This document shows, in pieces, positions 31,494 to 39,541 of a stretch of DNA of 64,000 nt (position 1 is the first letter of the stretch; each line of letters starts with the position of its first letter). This DNA is from Jiangella muralis (lineage in GTDB: Bacteria; Actinomycetota; Actinomycetes; Jiangellales; Jiangellaceae), in contig NZ_KQ434752.1 of assembly GCF_001270745.1 (NCBI RefSeq), positions 165,125 to 229,124 on the forward strand, in the 5' to 3' direction. Under the pieces are notes generated by a model that was not told the origin of the DNA, did not search any database, and saw nothing but the letters and a program-made list of their open reading frames with translations. Position numbers and translations under genes: made by a program.

Positions 31494-33803
31494 TTGACGA
31501 TTCGGTCCGGCTGGACCGGACGGCTTCGGAAAGGGAACAACATCGACGCCGAGAATGACGACGCGGCCATCCGGCCGGCGGCCGGTCACGACGACGCCGT
31601 CGACGAGGAGCAGCCGTACATCACCCACCTGTACGACCGCCTCGACGAGCTGAAGAAGCGGCTCTCGGAGCGGCTGGCGACGCTGTACCGCGAGCACGGT
31701 GGCACGCACGCGTCGGTGTGGGACCGCGAGGCGTTCGTCGCCCGCGACGTCGAGCGGCTGGAGCGGCTCGGGTCGGTCGACCGCGGGCTGTGCTTCGGCC
31801 GGCTGGACTTCCGCGACCAGCACACCAGTTACATCGGCCGCATGGGGCTGACCGACGACGACTACGAACAGCTGCTGGTCGACTGGCGGGCGCCCGCGGC
31901 CGAGCCGTTCTACCGGGCCACGGCCGCCGACCCGGGCGAACTGGTCCGCCGCCGGCACATCCAGACCCGGCTGCGCCGGGTGCTCGCCGTCGACGACGAG
32001 GTGTTCGACCTCGCGGCGATGCCGTCCGGCGGCCAGGGCACGCTGCGCGGTGAGGCGGCGCTGCTGGCGGCGCTGACGGAGCACCGCACCGGCCGCATGT
32101 CCGACATCGTCGCGACCATCCAGGCCGAGCAGGACCGCATCATCCGGTCGCCGCTGAACGGCGTGCTGGTCGTGCAGGGCGGCCCGGGCACCGGCAAGAC
32201 GGTCGCGGCGCTGCACCGCGCGGCGTACCTGCTCTACACCCACCGCGACCGCCTGGGCTCCAGCGGTGTGCTGGTGGTCGGGCCGAACCGCACGTTCCTG
32301 CACTACATCGACCAGGTGCTGCCGTCGCTGGGTGAGACCGGCGTCGTGCTGGCGACGGTCGGCGAGCTGGTGCCCGGCGTCGAGGCCGACGGCGACGACC
32401 CCGCCGACGTCGCCGTCGTCAAGGGCGACCCCCGCATGGCCACCGTCGTCGCCGTCGCCGTCCGCGACCGGCAGCGGCTGCCCGGCGGCCCGCTGGAGCT
32501 GAAGGTCGACCGCGTCGAGCTGACGCTGGCGCCGTCGGCCGTCCGGTCGGCCCGCACCCGCGCCCGCCGCGCCCGCAAGCCGCACAACGTCGCCCGCCGG
32601 GTGTTCGTCCGCGAGCTGCTCGATCACCTCGCCGACGAGCAGGCCCGGGCGCTGGGCGAGTCGCTGGACGACGATGACCTCGCCGAGATCCGCGCCGACC
32701 TCGCCGCCGAGCCCGCCGTCGCCGCCGTCATCGACGAGCTGTGGCCGGCGCTGACGCCGGAGCGGCTGCTGGGCGAGCTGTTCGCGTCGCCGTCGCTGCT
32801 GGCGTCGGCCGGCGCCGACCTGACGGCGGCCGAGCGGTCGCTGCTGTCGCGCGCGCCGGACGCCCCGTGGACGACGTCGGACGTGCCGCTGCTGGACGAG
32901 GCCGCGGAGCTGCTCGGCGAGCTGGACGACCCCGACGAGGCGGCCCGGCTGGCCCGGCAGCGCGAGGAGGCCGAGGTCCAGTACGCCCGCGAGGTGCTCA
33001 ACGAGCTGGACCTGGAGATCCCGGTCGACCCCTCGCTGGTGGCCCAGCGCTATCGCGGCGCCGCCGCCCGGCGCAGCGTCGCCGAGCGGGCCGGACTCGA
33101 CCGCACGTGGGCGTTCGGGCACGTCATCGTCGACGAGGCCCAGGAGTTGTCGCCGATGGCGTGGCGCATGGTCATGCGCCGGGTGCCGGGCCGCTCGATG
33201 ACCGTCGTCGGCGACATCGCGCAGACGGGGGCCGCGGCGGGCGCGCGGTCGTGGGCCGACGTGCTCGAGCCGCATGTGCCGGGCCGGTGGCGACAGGAGA
33301 CGCTCTCCGTCAACTACCGCACGCCGAGCGAGGTCATGGACCTCGCGGCCCGGGTGCTGCACTCCATCGACCCCGCGCTGGAGCCGCCGGCGTCGGTGCG
33401 CTCGACCGGCGAGCAGCCGCGCACGGTGCCGGTGTGGTCGTCGCTGGACCTCGTCGAGTCGCTGGTCACCGAGGTGACGGCCGAGCTGGCCGCCGTCGGC
33501 TCCGGGCGGCTGGCGGTGCTGGTGCCGGTGGCGCGGCTGGACGACGTGCACGGCGGGCTGGCCGCGGCGCTGCCGGTGCCGGTCTCGCGCGCCTCGACGG
33601 CCGACGCGCTGGACGCGCCGGTGGCGGTGCTGACGGCCGTCCAGGCCAAGGGCCTCGAGTTCGACACCGTCGTGGTGGTCGAGCCGGCCGAGCTGCTGGC
33701 CGAGTCCGTCCGCGGCGCCACCGACCTCTACGTCGCCGTCACCCGGCCCACGCTGCGCCTGGTCCTGCTGCACGCCGAGCCGCTGCCACCCATGCTCACC
33801 TGA
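31494..33803 (+). CDS. HelD/UvrD-like superfamily 1 helicase
   Basis: 769 residues if started at TTG 31494. Coiled-coil N-terminus (YDRLDELKKRLSERLATLYR), Walker A GGPGTGKTVAALHRAAYLL, Walker B VIVDEAQELSPMAWRM, SVNYRTPSEVMDLA, and C-terminal VQAKGLEFDTVVVVEP with LYVAVTRP. The N-terminal coiled coil and insertion fit HelD, which clears RNA polymerase from DNA, more than UvrD repair helicases. The start is uncertain: a TACACT -10 overlaps the TTG, and no other ATG/GTG/TTG precedes residue 45. Confidence 0.9.
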   Translation: MTIRSGWTGRLRKGNNIDAENDDAAIRPAAGHDDAVDEEQPYITHLYDRLDELKKRLSERLATLYREHGGTHASVWDREAFVARDVERLERLGSVDRGLCFGRLDFRDQHTSYIGRMGLTDDDYEQLLVDWRAPAAEPFYRATAADPGELVRRRHIQTRLRRVLAVDDEVFDLAAMPSGGQGTLRGEAALLAALTEHRTGRMSDIVATIQAEQDRIIRSPLNGVLVVQGGPGTGKTVAALHRAAYLLYTHRDRLGSSGVLVVGPNRTFLHYIDQVLPSLGETGVVLATVGELVPGVEADGDDPADVAVVKGDPRMATVVAVAVRDRQRLPGGPLELKVDRVELTLAPSAVRSARTRARRARKPHNVARRVFVRELLDHLADEQARALGESLDDDDLAEIRADLAAEPAVAAVIDELWPALTPERLLGELFASPSLLASAGADLTAAERSLLSRAPDAPWTTSDVPLLDEAAELLGELDDPDEAARLARQREEAEVQYAREVLNELDLEIPVDPSLVAQRYRGAAARRSVAERAGLDRTWAFGHVIVDEAQELSPMAWRMVMRRVPGRSMTVVGDIAQTGAAAGARSWADVLEPHVPGRWRQETLSVNYRTPSEVMDLAARVLHSIDPALEPPASVRSTGEQPRTVPVWSSLDLVESLVTEVTAELAAVGSGRLAVLVPVARLDDVHGGLAAALPVPVSRASTADALDAPVAVLTAVQAKGLEFDTVVVVEPAELLAESVRGATDLYVAVTRPTLRLVLLHAEPLPPMLT

Positions 33804-34611
33804 CGAGGGACGGACTCGGCTGGAGGCCGCGCTCGTCCACTCTCTCCGCGGTCACCACCCCCACGTGGCCCGTGATGACGAACGCCCCTGACCGGGCGAT
33901 CTCGGCGCGGACCCGCCGGTCGGCGGCCGCCAGGTAGGCGTCCCACGTGACACCGGGTGGCAGCTGGCCGACGTGCTCGCGTCGGCTGCTGGCGACGTAG
34001 GCGAGCACCGGTTCGGGCCGAGGAACGACGATGCGGGAGCGGTGCTCTGCAGTGTTGGCGGAGCCGAACACGTCCCGGACCAGGTCGGCCGCGCGGTCGA
34101 GCAGGAACGGTTCGTCGATGCGCGGGTACGGCGACGGATCGGCGCCGAGGTCGTGCAGCGCGGACGTCCACAGCTCGCGGAGCTCCTTGCCCGCTTCGCG
34201 GCCGTTCGTGCTGACGAGCAGGCGGCCGCCGGACCTCAGCACGCGTCGTGCCTCCTCCAGCGCGGCCCGCTGATCGGTCGCGTAGTAGAGCATGTGCATC
34301 GCGAGGATGGCGCCGGCCGAGCCGTCGGCGAACGGGAGGTGATCGACCTCGCCCACCACCTCCGGCCGCATTCCCGGTGTGAGGTCCATGGGAATGACCC
34401 GCAGGTGTGGCCGCTCGTCGCGAAGCCGGCGGGTGTAGGCGCCGGTGCCCCACCCGAGATCGAGGACGGGACCCGCGACCGTGCCGAGACGCTCGAGTGC
34501 GAACGCCACGAGGTCGAGCCGTGGCTCCTGGTGAGCGTAGATCGGGATGCGCGCGGCCAGGCCGCTGTCGTCGGCGTACGCTTCGGCCGCGAGCGTTCGG
34601 CGAGTCGACAC
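33796..34611 (-). CDS. Class I SAM-dependent methyltransferase
   Basis: 271 residues: VLDLGWGTGAYTRRLRDE (motif I with W in place of the usual C/G), RVIPMDLTPGM, GAILAMHMLYYATDQRAALEEARRVL. Methyltransf_11-like; substrate unknown. GTG 34611 starts it. Its end overlaps the convergent HelD gene by 8 bases. Confidence 0.85.
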   Translation of the reverse strand: MSTRRTLAAEAYADDSGLAARIPIYAHQEPRLDLVAFALERLGTVAGPVLDLGWGTGAYTRRLRDERPHLRVIPMDLTPGMRPEVVGEVDHLPFADGSAGAILAMHMLYYATDQRAALEEARRVLRSGGRLLVSTNGREAGKELRELWTSALHDLGADPSPYPRIDEPFLLDRAADLVRDVFGSANTAEHRSRIVVPRPEPVLAYVASSRREHVGQLPPGVTWDAYLAAADRRVRAEIARSGAFVITGHVGVVTAERVDERGLQPSPSLVR

Positions 34612-34620
34612 ACCAGGATG

Positions 34621-35046
34621 CTAGTCCGCCGGAACCGGCTGCAGGCGCAGGCCCTTGAAGCGAGCGAACCCGCGATCGGCGGTGACGAACTCGCACCCGT
34701 GCTCGATGGCCACCGCCGCGAGGTGCGCGTCGGGGACGTCGCGACCCGTGGCGCCGGCGTCGCGGCACAGCCACTCGAAGATCGGCCAGTGCCGCGGCCC
34801 CGGTGCGACGACGATGGCCTGCGGCCGATGCCGGACGAGGTCTGCGAACCGGAGCGCGACGTCGAGCGGGGTCGGGGTCCGGAAGACGCGCCGGTTCGTC
34901 ACCAGCCGCAGGAAGCCGCTGATCACCGCGTCGTTGACCGCGTAGCTCTCCATGCCGTCGACGAGACCCTGCAGCCAGTCGCGATGCTGTGCGTGCTGCG
35001 GCAGCTCACCGCGGTGGGCGTAGACGAGGATGTTGACATCAGGCAT
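34621..35046 (-). CDS. vapC: PIN-domain toxin of a VapBC module
   Basis: 141 residues. The PIN signature is complete by eye: PDVNILVYAH at the N-terminus (first Asp), an acidic residue in the middle, and GRDVPDAHLAAVAIEHGCEFVTADRGF with the last Asp pair. VapC toxins cleave tRNA or rRNA. The start (ATG 35046 or 35052) overlaps the antitoxin end, so translation is coupled. FKGLRLQPVP at the end is typical of the branch. Confidence 0.92.
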   Translation of the reverse strand: MPDVNILVYAHRGELPQHAQHRDWLQGLVDGMESYAVNDAVISGFLRLVTNRRVFRTPTPLDVALRFADLVRHRPQAIVVAPGPRHWPIFEWLCRDAGATGRDVPDAHLAAVAIEHGCEFVTADRGFARFKGLRLQPVPAD

Positions 35047-35326
35047 CAACATGATCGATGGCCCGGAAGTGCTCGGCGTCCTCCGCATCGGCCAGGTCGG
35101 CCCAGGTGGAGCGGTCGTTCAGATCGATGCCGACCTGCAGCCCGTCGCCGTCGAAGACAGCGAGCTGGACGATGTCGGGGCGAGGGCCGCCGAAGTCGCG
35201 GCGCTCTCGCTCGAGAAGCTGGCGCAAGGCGTCCTCCAGAACTGATGTGATGGTCCGGTCGCTGCGGGCGGCGTACTCCTTGACCTGGCGCATCAAGTCC
35301 TCGTCGAGGCGCATCGTCGTTCGCAT
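35039..35326 (-). CDS. vapB: VapB-type ribbon-helix-helix antitoxin
   Basis: 95 residues. MRTTMRLDEDLMRQVKEYAA and RTITSVLEDALRQLLERE form the RHH DNA-binding domain; the acidic C-terminal half (DGLQVGIDLNDRSTWADLAD) should wrap the toxin. It precedes vapC, the usual order, and probably represses the operon through the palindrome at 35337-35368. Confidence 0.9.
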   Translation of the reverse strand: MRTTMRLDEDLMRQVKEYAARSDRTITSVLEDALRQLLERERRDFGGPRPDIVQLAVFDGDGLQVGIDLNDRSTWADLADAEDAEHFRAIDHVDA

Positions 35327-35336
35327 GACACAAGAC

Positions 35337-35368
35337 TAACGCGGCGACATAAATATGTCACCGCGTTA
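35337..35368. promoter_or_regulatory. VapBC operator palindrome
   Basis: TAACGCGGCGACATA / TATGTCACCGCGTTA, a 15-base arm pair matching at 14 positions around AA, starting 11 bases upstream of vapB. It is much more AT-rich than its surroundings, and overlaps where the promoter must be. Likely bound by the VapB RHH dimer. Confidence 0.75.
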
Positions 35369-35382
35369 TCGCCGGGCCTCGA

Positions 35383-35943
35383 TCAGACGGGGGCGGTCTT
35401 GCGCAGCAGCTCCATGAACGCGCCGAACCACTGCGGGTGGTCCGGCCAGGCGCGGCCGGTCACCAGGTTGCCGTCGACCACGCCGGCGCCGTCGACGAAG
35501 GTGCCGCCGGCGGTCTCGACGTCGACGGCGAGCGCCGGGTAGGCCGACGAGCGGCGTCCGTCCAGGGTCTTCGCGGCCGCCAGCAGCAGCGGGCCGTGAC
35601 ACAGGGCCGCCGTCGGCAGGCCACCGTCCATGAAGTGCCTGACGATGCGCTGGGCGTCGGGGTCGTTGCGGATGTACTCCGGCGCCCGCCCGCCGGGCAC
35701 CACGACGGCCACGTAGTCGTCGACGTTCACGTCGGCGAATGCGACGTCGGCGGGCCAGCTGTGGCCGGGCTTCTCGGTGTACGTGTCGAACCCGTCGACG
35801 AAGTCGTGCACGACGAACTGCAGCTTCTTCACCGACGGCGCCGCGACGTCGACCTCGTAGCCCTCTTCGAGCAGCCGCTGGTAGGGATAGAAGAACTCCA
35901 GATCCTCGGCCGCGTCACCGGTCAGGATGAGCACCTTGGGCAT
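35383..35943 (-). CDS. DJ-1/PfpI family protein
   Basis: 186 residues. PKVLILTGDAAEDLEFFYPYQRL opening, VVVPGGRAPEYIRND, and the nucleophile elbow AALCHGPLLLAAA with its reactive Cys followed by His. Family roles are protease, glyoxalase/deglycase or chaperone; this one has the longer YPYQRLLEEGYEVDVAAP of the PfpI branch. ATG 35943 with AGGAGG upstream. Confidence 0.9.
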   Translation of the reverse strand: MPKVLILTGDAAEDLEFFYPYQRLLEEGYEVDVAAPSVKKLQFVVHDFVDGFDTYTEKPGHSWPADVAFADVNVDDYVAVVVPGGRAPEYIRNDPDAQRIVRHFMDGGLPTAALCHGPLLLAAAKTLDGRRSSAYPALAVDVETAGGTFVDGAGVVDGNLVTGRAWPDHPQWFGAFMELLRKTAPV

Positions 35944-36004
35944 GAGCGGACCTCCTCGTCACACGACGGACTGGGCACACCGCCAGTCTCCGCCGCGCCG
36001 TCGG

Positions 36005-37048
36005 TCACCGCCAGGGCGGCCGGTGCGACGTGAGCACGGCGGCGCCGTCGCGGCCCAGCGCCGTCAGCCGGGACACCGCGCGGAAGTACTTCTTCCGGTA
36101 GCCGCCGGCCAGCAGCTCCGGCGTGAACAGCCGGTCCAGCGGCACGCCGCCGGCGACGACGGGCAGGTCACGGTCGTAGAGCCGGTCGGCCAGGACCACC
36201 AGCCGCAGCGCCGTCGACTGGTCGTCGACGGTGCGCACGCCGCGCAGGTGCACCCGCCGGACGCCGTCGAGCAGTGGTCCGTACCGGGATGGGTGGACGG
36301 TGGCCAGGTGCGCGGCCAGCGCGGCGAAGTCGTCGAGGGTGACGCCCTCCCCCGTCGCGCTGGCGGCGACCAGGGCGTCGGGCACCGGCTCGGGCGCCGA
36401 TGGCAGCCCGCGGTGCCGGTAGTCGTCGCCGTCGACCCGGACGACGGCGAACCGGGCGGCCAGCGCCTGGATCTCGCGCAGGAAGTCGGACGCCGCGAAC
36501 CGGCCCTCGCCGAGTTGGCCGGGCAGCGTGTTGCTGGTGGCGGCCAGCCGGACGCCGCGCTCGGACAGCCGGCCGAGCAGCGTCGACACCAGCACGGTGT
36601 CGCCGGGGTCGTCCAGCTCGAACTCGTCGACGCAGACCAGCTGGTGGGCGGACAGCGCCTCGACGGCCGTGGCGAAGCCGAGCGCCCCGGCGAGGTTGGT
36701 CAGCTCGACGAACGTGCAGAACAGCTTGCGCTCCGGCGGCACCCGCGCGGCGTGCCACAGCGACGCCAGCAGGTGCGTCTTGCCGACGCCGAAGCCGCCG
36801 TCGAGGTACAGCCCGGCGCCCGGAACCGCGTCGGCGGCCTTGCGGAACCAGCCGCGCCGCCGCCCGCCGCCGCCCACGGTGGCGGCGAAGGCCCGCGCCG
36901 CCGCGACCGCCTCGGCCTGGCTGGGGACGGCGGGGTCGGCGCGGTAGCCGTCGAATGCGACGTGGCGGAACCGCGGCGGTGGCACCATGTCCGTGACGAG
37001 CCGTTCCGCCGGCACGTCCGGACGACGTTCGGCGAGATGGTCCGGCAT
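36005..37048 (-). CDS. zapE: Cell division protein ZapE (AFG1-like ATPase)
   Basis: 347 residues. LYLDGGFGVGKTHLLASLWH (Walker A) and QLVCVDEFELDDPGD (Walker B) with the later LAATSNTLPGQLGEGRF sensor block match ZapE/AFG1 proteins, which interact with FtsZ or aid protein quality control. ATG 37048 lies 7 bases after TACGAT (leaderless) and 24 bases from a divergent start. Confidence 0.92.
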   Translation of the reverse strand: MPDHLAERRPDVPAERLVTDMVPPPRFRHVAFDGYRADPAVPSQAEAVAAARAFAATVGGGGRRRGWFRKAADAVPGAGLYLDGGFGVGKTHLLASLWHAARVPPERKLFCTFVELTNLAGALGFATAVEALSAHQLVCVDEFELDDPGDTVLVSTLLGRLSERGVRLAATSNTLPGQLGEGRFAASDFLREIQALAARFAVVRVDGDDYRHRGLPSAPEPVPDALVAASATGEGVTLDDFAALAAHLATVHPSRYGPLLDGVRRVHLRGVRTVDDQSTALRLVVLADRLYDRDLPVVAGGVPLDRLFTPELLAGGYRKKYFRAVSRLTALGRDGAAVLTSHRPPWR

Positions 37049-37072
37049 GGCAGCAATCGTAAGGTTCTTCCC
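37049..37072. promoter_or_regulatory. 24-bp divergent leaderless promoter
   Basis: Between the two start codons lie two overlapping -10 elements: TACGAT on the minus strand for zapE and TAAGGT on the plus strand for the reductase, each 7 bases from its start. The two RNA polymerases could not bind at the same time, so expression should be mutually exclusive or alternating. Confidence 0.65.
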
Positions 37073-37759
37073 GTGCAGCAGCTCTATCCGCCCGGCGACA
37101 CCGCCGGCCTCGACGCCGCCTACGCCTACCCGCCGCTGTCCGGCGGCGCCACCTGGCTGCGGGCGAACATGGTGACCAGCCTCGACGGCGCCGTGCAGGG
37201 CCCCGACGGGCGGTCGGCGACGGTGTCCAGCCCGCCCGACCGCGTTGTGCTGGCGCTGCTGCGGCGACTGGCCGACGTCGTCCTGGCCGGCGCCGGCACC
37301 GTCCGCGCGGAGCACTACGGCCCGGTCGACCGGCCCATCGCGGTCGCCAGCCGCTCCCTCGACCTCGACCCGTCGGCGCCGCTGTTCGCCGACGCCACGC
37401 ACCGGACCATCGTGCTGACCTGCGCGTCCGCACCGCCCGACCGGCTCGGGGCACTCCGCGAGGTCGCCGACGTCGTCGTCGCGGGCGAGACGTCGCTGGA
37501 CGTCCCCGCCGCCGTGCGGGCGCTGGCCGAGCGCGGCCTGACCCGCATCCTCTGCGAGGGCGGCCCGCACCTGCTGGCCGCCATCGTCGCGGCCGGCGCG
37601 CTGGACGAGCTCTGCTACACCCTGACGCCGTCGATGGTCGGCGGCCAGTCGCACCGCCTGCTCGAGGCGCCGTCGTCGCTGCACAGCGACTGGTCGCTCG
37701 GCCACGTCCTCGAGGACGAGGGCACGCTGCTGATGCGCTGGGTGGCGCGCCGGTCCTGA
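37073..37759 (+). CDS. RibD C-terminal-like pyrimidine reductase family protein
   Basis: 228 residues. WLRANMVTSLDGAVQGPDGRSATVSSPPDR is the substrate and NADPH motif of RibD C-terminal/DHFR-like reductases, with ADVVLAGAGTVRAEHYGP and RILCEGGPHLLAAIVAAGALDELCYTLTP following. Without other rib genes nearby its substrate is uncertain. GTG 37073 is leaderless (TAAGGT). Confidence 0.88.
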   Translation: MQQLYPPGDTAGLDAAYAYPPLSGGATWLRANMVTSLDGAVQGPDGRSATVSSPPDRVVLALLRRLADVVLAGAGTVRAEHYGPVDRPIAVASRSLDLDPSAPLFADATHRTIVLTCASAPPDRLGALREVADVVVAGETSLDVPAAVRALAERGLTRILCEGGPHLLAAIVAAGALDELCYTLTPSMVGGQSHRLLEAPSSLHSDWSLGHVLEDEGTLLMRWVARRS

Positions 37760-37791
37760 CCGTTGTCGGCCCCGTGGTACAGACTGGGGCC

Positions 37792-38856
37792 ATGCGACTC
37801 CCGGTCCTGCCGCCCGTGCCGCCGATGCTGGCCAAGCCCGTCAAGGGCATCCCCGACGGCGACCTCAGCTTCGAGCCCAAGTGGGACGGCTTCCGGTCCA
37901 TCATCTTCCGCGACGGCGACGACGTCGAGATCGGCAGCCGCAACGAGAAGCCGATGACCCGGTACTTCCCCGAACTGGTCGAGGCGGTGAAGGCGGAGTT
38001 CCCGGAGCGTGCCGTGGTCGACGGCGAGATCGTGCTGGTCGGCGAGTCCGGCGACCGCCTCGACTTCGAGATGCTGCAGCAGCGCATCCACCCCGCCGCC
38101 AGCCGCGTCAAGATGCTGTCCGAGACCGTCCCGGCCAAGTTCGTCGCGTTCGACCTGCTCGCCCTCGGCGACGACGACTACACCCAGCGGCCGTTCCGCG
38201 AACGCCGGGCCGCCCTCGTCGAGGCATTCGCCGCCGCGAAGGCGCCCATCCACGTCACCGCCGCCACCACCGACAAGACGCTGGCCGAGCAGTGGTTCCA
38301 CCAGTTCGAGGGCGCCGGGCTCGACGGCGTCATCGCCAAGCCGCAGGACGGCGCCTACGAGCCCGACAAGCGGGTGATGTTCAAGATCAAGCACGAGCGC
38401 ACCGCCGACTGCGTCGTCGCCGGCTACCGCGTCCACAAGAGCGGGCCCGACCGCATCGGCTCGCTGCTGCTCGGCCTCTACGACGGCGACGGCGTGCTGG
38501 CCAGCGTCGGCGTCATCGGGGCGTTCCCGATGAAGCGGCGCGAAGAGCTGTTCGAGGAGCTGCAGCCGCTGGTCACGTCCTTCGACGACCACCCGTGGGC
38601 GTGGGCCAAGCAGGAGGAGGGCACCCGCACGCCGCGCAACGCCGAGTACAGCCGGTGGAGCAGCGGCAAGGACCTCTCGTTCGTCCCGCTGCGGCCCGAA
38701 CGCGTCGTCGAGGTCCGCTACGACCACATGGAGGGCGTCCGGTTCCGGCACACCGCGCAGTTCGTCCGCTGGCGGCCCGACCGCGAGCCCGCATCGTGCA
38801 CGTACGCGCAACTGGAGGAACCGGTCAAGTTCGACCTCGCGGACGTGCTGGGCTGA
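37792..38856 (+). CDS. ATP-dependent DNA ligase (LigC/LigD ligase-domain type)
   Basis: 354 residues. EPKWDGFRSIIF carries the adenylated Lys (motif I), followed by IGSRNEKPMTRYFPEL, VDGEIVLVG (motif IV) and VMFKIKHERTADCVVAGYR (motif V), then an OB domain. It is the free-standing counterpart of the LigD ligase domain used in NHEJ or base-excision repair. ATG 37792 is preferred over GTG 37774, which lacks a ribosome site. Followed by the polymerase gene two ORFs down. Confidence 0.92.
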   Translation: MRLPVLPPVPPMLAKPVKGIPDGDLSFEPKWDGFRSIIFRDGDDVEIGSRNEKPMTRYFPELVEAVKAEFPERAVVDGEIVLVGESGDRLDFEMLQQRIHPAASRVKMLSETVPAKFVAFDLLALGDDDYTQRPFRERRAALVEAFAAAKAPIHVTAATTDKTLAEQWFHQFEGAGLDGVIAKPQDGAYEPDKRVMFKIKHERTADCVVAGYRVHKSGPDRIGSLLLGLYDGDGVLASVGVIGAFPMKRREELFEELQPLVTSFDDHPWAWAKQEEGTRTPRNAEYSRWSSGKDLSFVPLRPERVVEVRYDHMEGVRFRHTAQFVRWRPDREPASCTYAQLEEPVKFDLADVLG

Positions 38857-38935
38857 TCGGCCGCGCCTGAGCGAGAATGGAACGGAGGCCGGTATGGTGT
38901 GCAACCCTGCCGGTGCCGACCCTTGGGAGGTCGCC

Positions 38936-39541
38936 ATGTCGTACAACATCGTGGTGCTCGTCGAAGAGCCCGTTGCCGACTGGGACGCGCGCCAGATCGT
39001 GGCGCTACACGCCGACACACCGGAACCGGTCCGCTACCACGTGCTGATCCCGGTCGAGGACGCCGCCAGCCGGGTCGAGTCGACCATCGGGTCACTCGCC
39101 GCCAGCGAGGTCATGGGCACCGCCGCCATGTACGTCGACGAGGCCGACCTCGAGCGGGTGCACGAGGAGATCCGGGCGGCCAGCAAGCGGTCGCTGGCGC
39201 AGTCGCTGGAGGCGTTCGCCAAGACCGGCGCGCAGGCCGGCGGCGAGGTCACGGCCACCGACCCGCTGGACCGCCTCTGCGCGCTGTCGCAGGAGTGCGG
39301 CGCGGCCGAGATCATCATCCTCACCCGCCCGCACGTCGTCGCCGAGCTGTTCCACGTCGACTGGACCGCCCGCGCCCGCCGGCGGCTCAAGGTGCCGGTG
39401 CTGCACCTGCTGGCCAAGGGCGAGCCCGACTGGGAGTCCGAGGTCGAGGCCGAGCACGCGGCGGAACGCGACCGCCGCGCGGCCGAGCATCCGCCCGCCG
39501 AGCGTCCGGCCGACAACGGCACGGCGTCGGGGACGGCATGA
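38936..39541 (+). CDS. Conserved-looking protein of unknown function in the LigD-like cluster
   Basis: 201 residues. ATG 38936 follows GGGAGG. Alternating strands and helices (YNIVVLVEEPV, YHVLIPVED, AAEIIILTRPHVVAELFHVDW, RRLKVPVLHLLAKG) suggest a Rossmann-like alpha/beta fold resembling universal stress proteins, with a long charged C-terminal tail (EVEAEHAAERDRRAAEH). No ATP motif is clear. Its stop overlaps the polymerase start (ATGA), so a link to DNA-end joining is plausible but unproven. Confidence 0.7.
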   Translation: MSYNIVVLVEEPVADWDARQIVALHADTPEPVRYHVLIPVEDAASRVESTIGSLAASEVMGTAAMYVDEADLERVHEEIRAASKRSLAQSLEAFAKTGAQAGGEVTATDPLDRLCALSQECGAAEIIILTRPHVVAELFHVDWTARARRRLKVPVLHLLAKGEPDWESEVEAEHAAERDRRAAEHPPAERPADNGTASGTA

